This document shows, piece by piece, positions 55,160 through 64,000 of a DNA stretch of 64,000 nt (position 1 is the stretch's first letter; every line of letters begins with the position of its first letter). The stretch comes from Aquilaria yunnanensis. Its lineage: Eukaryota; Streptophyta; Magnoliopsida; Malvales; Thymelaeaceae. The DNA lies in NCBI GenBank assembly GCA_039654915.1, contig JBDJPA010000011.1:4712001-4776000 (forward strand). Reading direction: 5' to 3'. A program made the translations under genes and the position numbers. The notes beneath the pieces are model-generated. The model was given only the letters and a program-made list of their open reading frames with translations. It made no database searches and was not told the origin of the DNA.

Positions 55160-57229
55160 AATGAGACTTAAGAGAGTAAGTAGCAATCTTATGTGCACTG
55201 CTGACCACGCTCATCTTCACCGCCAAAAAGGATAAGCGGTTACAAAATTCTACCAATAAACATATGTGAGTAACCAGCTCTGCAACTTCCAAGAAAACAA
55301 AAGTCTTTGCCAGAGATTAGAGCTACAGCTTGGGAGCAATTTGTGATGATAGTAATGTTGATCAAACTATTGCTAGTTGTATATTTGAGAGCATCCAAGA
55401 TAGCCTGAACTTTTGCAGCTAAAGGAGAATGATAGCTTCCTAGGAATCAGCCATTAGAATCCCAAGAACTTAGAGGGAAAAATTTTGCCACTCACGCCAC
55501 TACACCAACTTTAATAACTGGGTTCCATGCCCTATAGATATAGGAAAGAGTAGGCGGGGAGTTTAAATTGGGAATATCCCAACCGGTAATGCATGGTGGC
55601 AGAGTCAGTTGCCTTGAATTCTGAGGTCATCATGATATCATGCACAATTACAGCCACCTCGAGTAATCATAGAATTAGCTCCTTTATGAGAGTTTAGTTA
55701 AATTCCAAACAACTACAGATTTTGGATAAAACAAGAAAAGGTACTTTAAGTCTTCATTAGCTCTAGTGCAATGGGGGGCACTAGGGCAAATCAACCACAA
55801 CCATTTTCTTCAGTTCCACTATGGTAAAAAGAGCATTGTGAATACACCTCCACATGAAGATCTTGAACTTATCAGGAAATTTTTCTGCCCATAATTGTTT
55901 AAGGTAATTTTGTAGTGGTTGGTGTAGAAGATGAACCCCGGCCATTGAATCTACCCCATTTTTGGCATAATCCCAAATAGGCCAATCTAGTCCGAATGAA
56001 CTTCTGCTTGTCCGAGGAAAAATAGCTTGAACAACTTCACTTGCAAAAAGGCATGATAACCTAGGAATATTCCAAGCTGTTGTATCATGGCCCAAAGATC
56101 TAACACAATTGTGAACATAGAAGAGGCAATTGAGGAGGTTATGTGCTCACAAAAAGTGGATGGCGAGTATCCCGAGATCCAACAATCATTCCAAATGTCT
56201 ATTGATCTACCATCATCAATTGTCCAACATAGGTTATAGATAAGCAGATCTTGACTAAAGATAAGGCTTTTCCAAATAGCAATAGGGTTTGAACCCTTAT
56301 CAGTTTTCTACAAGGATGTGGATCACCTATATTTAGTCTGGAGAAAACGAATGAAGAGAGAGTTGGGATCTTTATGTATCAAACGCCAAAAGGTACGAGT
56401 TAGTAAAACATGATTAAATAACTTTATGTCCAAAATTCCTAGTCATCCTTGCTCTTTAGGAAAGGAAAGAGTAAAGCAATTTCTAAATTGCATGCCCTTC
56501 TCTTAATCTGCTCCCTTCAACCAAAATCTCACACATGTTTTGGATAAGTTGTCGCCAATCATAACCAATAGATAGAACAATGATATCATATACACTGGCA
56601 TGGAGGATGGTGAATATTGAATCAGTGTAAATCTCCCGGCATGATTAAAGGGCTTCCACTTTTTGGAAGCTAACTGCGCCTCAATCTTGGAGGTAAAAAA
56701 TCATAAGATGTGGTTTTGCTGAAGTCACAATCAAAAGGAATCCCCAAATATTTGGTAATCGCCTTATCAATAGTAAATGGTAAAATCCTTCTAAATAAAT
56801 AGACAAAGCTATTATGGATATTCTTGCTAAAAGTCCACCCAAATTTTTGTAAATCAACTTTCTGTCCGGCTTCCATATGGTAAAGGTGGAGGGCCTCCTT
56901 GAGATGATTAACTGTATCCAAGTCTGGTCTGAAGAAGATAAAACAATCATAAAAAAAAAGAATAAGTTATTAATAGAAAGTCCAGAAATGTCAGCTTTTA
57001 TCCCCGAAATACAATTAGTTTTCTACTAGTGACTCAGATAACTAAAAAATGCTTCACTACATAAAATAAATAGATACTGAGAAAGTGGATTCCTTTGCCA
57101 CAAACCGCATTTAGGATTAAACCACTCAGTAGTACTTTCATTCACTAAGGCTGAATAAGACACCGTCATCATGCATTGCATAATTAGATTAATCCAGTGA
57201 TCTAGAAAGTTGTGTGTAGTAGATATCAT
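55160..57229 (-). mobile_element. LINE (L1-type) fragment, 5' truncated, minus strand
   Basis: From 57229 downward the minus strand shows an RT thumb/palm part (WINLIMQCMMTVSYSALVN, then NPLSQYLFILCSEAF). Next is ADLGFHFL-like decayed sequence at 56921-56670 (LYHMEAGQKVDLQKFG). A zf-RVT segment follows at 56095-55781 (LWAEKFPDKFKIFMWRCIHN). A final RNase H remnant is at 55510-55310 (SPLAAKVQAILDALKY, then NCSQAVALISG). This order is that of plant L1 LINE ORF2. Endonuclease and ORF1 are missing, and frames are broken in many places. Confidence 0.85.
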
Positions 57230-57324
57230 TTACTTCCTAGGATGTAGCTACTTTGTATTAAACTATTTCTGATTAATTGTTGTGGTATTTCTTAAAACTT
57301 TTTTTCTCTATATCTCTCTCTTGG

Positions 57325-57332
57325 ATATATAT

Positions 57333-57382
<50 letters not shown>
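57325..57382. repeat. (AT)n microsatellite
   Basis: An AT dinucleotide run with a short ATACATAC interruption. It lies just upstream (minus-strand sense) of the truncated LINE. Confidence 0.95.
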
Positions 57383-57387
<5 letters not shown>

Positions 57388-59217
57388 ATTTGTTTCCTCT
57401 TTCTCTTGGATAAATTGTTGATTTGTTGATTTGTCCATAATTACCAAGCTTATTTTAGATCTAATTACAATTTGAAAGAGCTTGGTTTTGTTTCATCTAG
57501 AGAAAGGGGTAGGAGTTTAGGGTTTATTTAATAAACTAGCCAAAGGTCCTACGTAAGTATAATTAAAGGGTATTAAAGATTAATTCAGACAATAAGTGAG
57601 ATACTTAATTGGTATTTAGGGGGGGCAGGTTAGTTTCACTTGTAAGAGTAGCACTCCAAGAAATAATCCCTACTCCAACAAATAGAGAAAGTTTAGAAAT
57701 TATTCCACCTATAAACTATTTGATTAATTTGAGAGTTTAATTAATTAGTTTAAGGGGTGAGGCCGTGAGGGTGTCTACCTTGGAAGAGTAAGGTTCCAAT
57801 GCAAAAATTGGGTAAACAAACTCAATAAACATAATTGGCCCATCAAGAATTGAAATTTTAGGAAAAAAATTTGCATCGATAATAAAAACCTTTCATAATC
57901 AGCTTTGTAGTTTAGTTCAGTTCACTCCATTTGCATTTCTTGTTTGCTTTCTTCTCAAGGTTGCTAGCTTAACCAAGGTTCAACTAAGAGCTTGGTAATC
58001 AATCACTGTCAAATACACTTTCTATGTGGGATTGACCCATTACTCACCACACACACAACTTCACAACACACTTGTGAATGATAAGAGTTTTAAAATGTTG
58101 TTTTACAACAGTCAATTTGGTTATTGGAGATAATGGAGCCAATTGGCCTGTTATTATTTTTTGTTAAAAGTAAAACACTTAGAACTGACTTGGCAAAATG
58201 CAAATTATAAGTTTTAAGACTTCTTTGGTAAACCAAGAGTTTTTAGGACTAATTTGGTAAAATAAAAATAAAACTAGGGCTTAGAGTGTGCTTTCTCCTA
58301 TTATTTACAGTAGGCTCCAAAATGATAACTAAACTGTTACAAATACGTTCGTTTTTCCAATTAAACTTTTTCTCATGTCCATCCGCCTATCAAAATTTTA
58401 AAACTATGTTCATTATATTAATGAATGCTTTAACTGAGAAAAATTTTAGTATCAGTTTGTATCCTTTTATGAGTTAGTAGATTTGGATAAATTATCGGCT
58501 TGCAATTTCGCATTTTTTTTAATTAAGACACTCAATGCGCTTAATATGCACAATTTTCAAATTTTGATGGACACAAAAAGAGTATTGATGTGCTAATGGC
58601 AATAGTAACGGAAGTTCAATGTTGATTCTTGAATTTAAGCCTTTCAGTATAACATCACAGTACAATATTTACAAAAAAAGTGAATAAAAAGTGGAACGCT
58701 TAAGAGGAAACTTGATGAAATATATAATTAGAATTTTCGAGATTAAATATATTTATCTCACTGAATCATGATTACAAGTGTTTTGTTTATCAATTTGCCT
58801 ATCAAATAGCGGCTATAAAAGAATCTCGGGTTCCCACTTTTTTGTTGGAGAACAAGAAAGTTAAGTTTGATTACTAATGAGATGATTGCTTCCAATGCAC
58901 ACTATCTGCATTTTTTACTTTTTTTAAGATTCACAATAAACACAAGCACTGAGACAGACATTCCAAAATGGGATGGGATGCAAAGTTCTTTAATCATAGA
59001 TAAAAATAGCCAAATTATGGGTTACTAATATGTTAAAGGAATAAATCATATTCGTGCAAACCCCCCAATCTCATGATGATAATCATGGCCACAAATCGTT
59101 TTTTTTTTTTTAAAAGATGAAGTGGACTACAATTGAGTACTGGAAAAAGTTGCCTAAGTTTGAAATACCATAATAATAATAATAATAATAATAAGTGTCA
59201 GTTTTAAAATATGTAAT
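57383..59217. other. AT-rich intergenic DNA
   Basis: No coding motif on either strand. A trinucleotide (AAT)n run lies at about 59170-59194. Confidence 0.6.
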
Positions 59218-59222
59218 AGATC

Positions 59223-61775
59223 TGTGATAGCCCTTGAAGTTATAAATCTAATCAGCTAGGTAATTAGTTAATTTAATAAATTATATTTTAGATAATTTAT
59301 TTGCAAGTTAAGTCTCGGTAATTTAGGGTCCAGTAGTTAAAAATGAATAAAATTGATCATTTAAGTAAGCCGGGCCAAGAACGGTATTTTGGTCATTTCA
59401 CATAATGACCCATTTTTATTACACGGTTGAATAGAGCATGAGAAAATATTAAATTTGAGATATCACGGTTTTTTGTGATTTCCGCTCTATTATCGTGAAA
59501 TTTTAGATTAACTAGATTGTTCATAAATGGTTTAAATGTAACCTTGATAAAGGTAGGGACAAATTTGAATATAAATGAAAGTCTGAGACTGGATGTGTAA
59601 TTATATCTGTGAAGAAACCAGGGGCAGCGTAATACCAACTTTGGTCCTAAATGTTTAATCGTGTTACGAATAAACCTAAATTTACTGGAGAGTACAAAGA
59701 GGGCACTTAGCACGTGATTTTTAAAGTGAGGCGGTGGCGTTTTAATTAAGTCAACCAGGTCATTTCTTCTACGTTTAACCACCCGAAACTTCACCCCTCT
59801 TCCCAGAAACGCCATGGACGAACTTGCTTAAGCTCCCAACATCCAAATTCTCTTAAATTAAACACAAATTAGCAAGGATTTGGGGTTGAAATCATGTATT
59901 CTTGCATAAGGAGCTAGAGTTGAGCTCAATTGTTGCAGGTAAGTAAACAAATTATTTTTCCCCTAATTTTTCTGGTTTCGTTTCAGACCTGGGTTGCTGG
60001 AACTGTGTTCCATGTATGTTTATTGAATAAACTAAATATGGGAAGTTGAGAAAAAACTTAAATTACAAAGAAATGGTGTTTGGTGAGGAGGCTATGGATT
60101 GATGTGTTATACGTAGCTTTTCCTATATAGTTTTGATGTTTGTGGTTAGAGGAAGGAGCTGGAATTAATATTGCTTGATTATTGCTAAGTATAAAAGACT
60201 AACAAGCAAGGAACAAGAAAATATTGGGTCTGAGTTTTATTAAGGGCCAATTATATGGAGACCAATGTAAAAGTTAATTTAGTCATTTAAACCATATGAG
60301 GCTTTGTTAATTATAAGCCTAAATATGGGTTATTTATGTGTTAAATGATCAACGTAGGTCTTGAGCATAAGCTACTAAGAAGAGACCAAGTTTGGCTTGA
60401 AACCGAGACAAAAAGAATCAAGTGCCTTGAGCTTGTAAACTAAGTTATCTAAGGTAAAGGTTATTTAATTTGTATGTTTACGTATTAAATAAATTTGGCT
60501 ATGATACTTGTATATCAAGTTGCCGAATTATTGATAAATTTAACAAGCATATGATTTGAGTACTGATGACTATTTGAGAAGCTTATGTGATTAGGTTTGG
60601 TAAGAAGCTAAACTATAAAGTGCATATGAAGTGTATAAGTGCATAATTGTAAACGTGTATCTATAGGCAAAAAGGACCTTAATATGGTCTAATTTACAGT
60701 GAGTATGGCGGGTTAGGAACCTACGATATCTAAGGTCATACTGATGGGCTAAGACCTGGATGGACTTAAGAGGGGGAGGTGTCCTTAACCACTTACGAAA
60801 TCTTATAAAGGTAGCACTAACACATGCACTAAATAAGCAAATAGTTCACTCCTGTACATAAAATAAGGGATATTGGCAAATACTAAGAAGCTTTCAAAGC
60901 AGTATTTGTATGGACAAGTTGGACTTATCAATTACAGGGCAAATGGGTAAAGGAATTGTGGGAACTGACTACTTCTATAGTTATTGGTCAATAATATGAG
61001 TTCCTAGCACTATGATTTGAGCTCAAGTGCATGAGGCATATATATATATATAGACATCCTCGTGGATATCATGCAGGGTCTTATATTGTCATTTTCTTGT
61101 AGGTTACAACCTTTACTGAGAACTTTTGGTTCTCACATCCCTTACATATTTTGTGTGCAGATATTGGTGGACCTGGGGCTAATAAGCAATAAAAGAACTG
61201 GTTATTAGTTTTTTAATACCATGTATGCAAAAGTTAATTAATATTGTACATTCTTGTTAAGTTTCTTTTTTGCAGATTCCTAATTACTGAAATACTAACT
61301 TACTGGCCTTTATTGTATAGAGGTAAGGAATAAGGAATACCTGAACACCGTAGCGACCCATTTTTTGTAGTGTAACTCAGGTGGGATCGGATTCCCAGAT
61401 TCTTAGTGTGTAGCATATGTGTAACACTTTTGTGTATGATGTATATATATGTGTGCAGAAGTTATACCTCTGGTAAATGCTATGGAACTAGTGGTTGTGT
61501 TTCCTATTAGCTTGTATGGATTCACAAATACATAATAGTATGTTTTATATAAATGCATGTTTGAAGTGTTGGGCAGCTGCATCGATTATATATTATTTTT
61601 ATGGTCATTGACCTACAGCCATAGTAAGGCATAGTATAAAACAGTATTGCATTAAGGATTTAATCAATTAGCAGGCCCACTAAGGACAAATTTACATAGG
61701 CCTAACACTGAATGAGTGTAAGGTTCTTGAGATCCTATATGACTAAGATAGGATTAAGGTTCAAGGCATGTGACA
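59223..61775 (+). mobile_element. 2.55-kb solo LTR (Tekay/Del-like)
   Basis: It starts TGTGATAGCCCTTGAAG and ends AAGGCATGTGACA. The 5-bp flanks are AGATC (59218-59222) and GGATC (61776-61780), one mismatch. The end structure (TGTRATRSCC ... GCAYGWCA), the length, and the segment GAACTTTTGGTTCTCAC near 61118 fit the long LTRs of plant Tekay/Del elements. No gag or pol is present. The minus frame 59393-59815 lies inside and is not taken as a gene. Confidence 0.75.
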
Positions 61776-61780
61776 GGATC

Positions 61781-62084
61781 AATGGGGGCTCCATTCATCC
61801 TCATGCTTTCAATTGCATTACTGCCTTCATTATGCCTCCTTTCTTTTTACTTAACCACAACTTCCCTCCCTTATAATAAAAATTATTCCACCTGCCATAG
61901 ATTCCTCAAGTATCATTACAATTCTTGACTCCAACTCAATCCAAACACTTTTCTTTTGCCTTCTCCTTGGAATTCATTCCTGAAAGTTTTCTAATTAGTG
62001 TGCTAGAGATCTTCAACATCTAACCAAAAATCAATAGGTAGGAGGTGAGGTGCTGTATGATGACATCATAATAGCTATGTGAAG
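61781..62084. other. Intergenic, nothing assigned
   Basis: A short stretch between two mobile elements; nothing recognised. Confidence 0.55.
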
Positions 62085-62094
62085 TTCAAAATTT

Positions 62095-63899
62095 AGGTAA
62101 ACAACACCCGTCGTCCTTAAACTAAGACCCATGTTTCGGATTCATTCTTGAACTACAAAACATTACATCATTTATCTTTTAATTATGAAAATGTTACACC
62201 AATCGTCTTGTCGTTAATTGCAACCATTAAAATGGACGGAGAAAAAGTAAAAAACTAGTTTTAACCCTAAAAAACATTCCATTTGTCATAGAAACTTCAA
62301 AAATTTTATATCTTACAATCAAACCATCGTCCAGTCATGACTTTCACCTCCGCTCCTCCGCCCCTCATGACCTTCACCTTTGCTATGGTTGGCGCTGATT
62401 TGCCACCGTCACGTCCCTATTCCGCTGCTAACATCCCACGTCGCAGCTATCACTGATGATTAATTATGGGATAAAGGAGAACAAAAGGCTAAAACCCTTG
62501 AGGTAATAATGTGGCCTTTTTGCTCGTCAATTGTCGTTATCTTCTATCGCCATTTCGTTGCTATGGAATTAAATATCATGGTATAGCGCTTATCATAGGT
62601 AAACAATACAATGTACAAATATTTTCACATTTTATCATTTTTTCACATGAAATACGTGGTATACTATAGTATTTCACGATATTTTGCATACTGGTAAATT
62701 TTTATGTATATTTTGTCTAAAAACCGTAGTATACTACAGTACCGTGAGGTATATACTGTAGTATTCTATTTTTTGCGGACATGTGTGAGATATTTTTTTT
62801 GATCATTTTAAGTCAAAATATCACATATAAATATATAAAATAGTAAAATACAATTAATACACAGATTTTAACATAAATATTTACTTTTACTTTTTGGTTA
62901 CTTTTACTTTCTTGTTTTTGGGTATTAGAAAATATATTGTTATTATTAAAATATTGTTTCTTTTTTTTTTTCTCTTGTATCAATAAATTAGTTTCTTTTT
63001 GCTTAGCAATATTTATTTTGCTCTATATATAATATTTTTTATGTTTTTTGTATAACAAATATCCGTTATCATATATATTTTATTTATATTTGACAAATTA
63101 TGATAAGAAAATTTAGAATACATACAAAGATGTGCAAAAAAATTTAATTAATTTCTTTCATCTTAAAATAATATTCTAACATTTATTTATTTTTTTGCAA
63201 AAAGTGATGATATGCGGTATGATATACCTTAAAAATATGATGTGCAGTATACCTAGCAGTAACAATATTTAATACCTTGCTCGTCGCACTCTCCTATTGA
63301 TTTAGCGTTCTTTTCTGTAGTGCTCTCCCGTCACACTTCGATCTTGCCCATCACCATCCTCTATTGTCATTTCCCTTCGATCCCACTTAGACATCTCCTT
63401 TCAATCACACTCCAACATCGTCATTTCTCTTTGATTGAGCACTGCCAAAGAAAGATGAAAATTCACAATCGTGCTCCACCGGATGGATGAATATGATTAT
63501 GCACCACCAGAGGAAGACAACCATTGATAATCTGGTAGGAAAAAAGGGAAGGTTGGCTCACAAATAAGGAGGTCGGCTTTGAATCAACGATAGATGACGT
63601 GAGAACTAAATGGGTGAAGGAAAGGATGGCGACAATCATGGAGGAAGAAGGGCAGTTAAGAGAAGGTGGTTTTATTGTAAGAAGTAAAAGTTTTGAGATT
63701 TCTATGACAAATAGAAGGTTTTCAGGGGTTAAAATTAGTTTTTTACATTTTTTTCCATCAATTTTAACGGTTACAATTAACAACAAGACAACTTATGTAA
63801 CATTTTCATAGTTAAGAGATAAATAATGTAATGTTTTGTAGTTCTGGGATGAATTTGAAACATGGGTCTTAGTTTAAGGATGACAGGTGTTTTTTACCC
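62095..63899. mobile_element. Non-autonomous MULE with about 240-bp TIRs
   Basis: The left end (AGGTAAACAACACCCGTCGTCC...) and the inverted right end (GGGTAAAAAACACCTGTCATCC...) align for about 240 bp, through CTTAAACTAAGACCCATGTTT and ATGAAAATGTTACA. A 10-bp target duplication with one mismatch flanks it: TTCAAAATTT at 62085-62094 and TTCAACATTT at 63900-63909. The interior (62340-63640) contains a GC-richer 62330-62450 part and AT-rich DNA, with no transposase and no recognised gene fragment. Confidence 0.9.
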
Positions 63900-63909
63900 T
63901 TCAACATTT

Positions 63910-64000
63910 CATTTTCACAAAAACATAGGTTAGCTTAAATACTTTTAATACGAGGGAAGAGTGTGGTTGATCCAAGAGAGGTTTTTTTTTTTGGTACACA
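63910..64000. other. Window end, nothing assigned
   Basis: Too short to interpret. Confidence 0.5.

Noticed and set aside
57239..57600. Possible LINE 5' part beyond 57229
   Set aside because: No endonuclease or RT finger motif appears; the region turns to an AT microsatellite and unrelated DNA.
59393..59815. 140-residue minus-strand frame
   Set aside because: It falls within the proposed solo LTR and shows no recognisable domain.
1..64000. tRNA, rRNA or CRISPR features
   Set aside because: No cloverleaf-like segment, rRNA stretch or regularly spaced repeat-spacer array was recognised; the tandem repeats at 36990 and 39655 have no unique spacers.

Overview
This window is nuclear DNA of a dicot-like flowering plant. 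It is AT-rich, gene-poor and filled with nested transposable elements. The evidence is spliced genes, plant-specific protein families (an AUF-type F-box protein, a plant organellar mTERF protein, FAR1/MULE transposase) and plant retrotransposon lineages. There is no bacterial operon structure, no CRISPR array, and I found no rRNA or tRNA gene. Only two loci look like intact host genes: an AUF1/AUF2-like F-box gene (48163-49041, +) and an mTERF gene (52842-54017, -).

Layout. 1-2453 holds nothing recognisable. 2454-9453 is a complete but decayed Ty3/gypsy element. 9460-9840 is an orphan Ty1/copia fragment. 11666-15259 is a Ty1/copia element on the minus strand, bounded by LTRs and a perfect GGCAT duplication.

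16262-42080 is a very large Mutator-like element (MULE). It has about 110-bp terminal inverted repeats and an 8-9 bp target-site duplication. It carries three genes: a FAR1/MULE/SWIM transposase (+), an F-box gene of the At1g67623/At2g35280 type (-), and a multi-exon gene joining a plant-mobile-domain-like region to a Ulp1 (C48) cysteine protease (-). The transposase is split by a 13.3-kb Tat-lineage gypsy element (20589-33926, target duplication ACAAC), which carries a spliced antisense ORF. That gypsy element is itself split, exactly at the YVDD motif of its reverse transcriptase, by a 2.7-kb solo LTR (24363-27097, target duplication ATATG). The left end of the MULE also holds a smaller TIR element with a 351-bp MITE inside its own TIR.

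42081-48162 holds a 1417-bp solo LTR (43209-44625), a MITE and unassigned DNA. Between the two host genes are a hAT element, a Tourist-like MITE, a truncated mTERF pseudogene and three diverged copies of an unknown unit. 54018-64000 holds a LINE fragment on the minus strand, a 2.55-kb solo LTR (59223-61775) and a 1.8-kb non-autonomous MULE with about 240-bp TIRs (62095-63899).

How the parts relate. The transposase would move the large MULE. The Ulp1-like and F-box genes both belong to families that act on ubiquitin or ubiquitin-like modification, so the element carried a ubiquitin/SUMO-related cargo. Transposase and Ulp1 gene now contain stop codons, so this copy looks inactive. Intron phases and motifs survive well enough to reconstruct the architecture. 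All exon boundaries are read by eye from GT-AG signals and reading frame; no database search was run.
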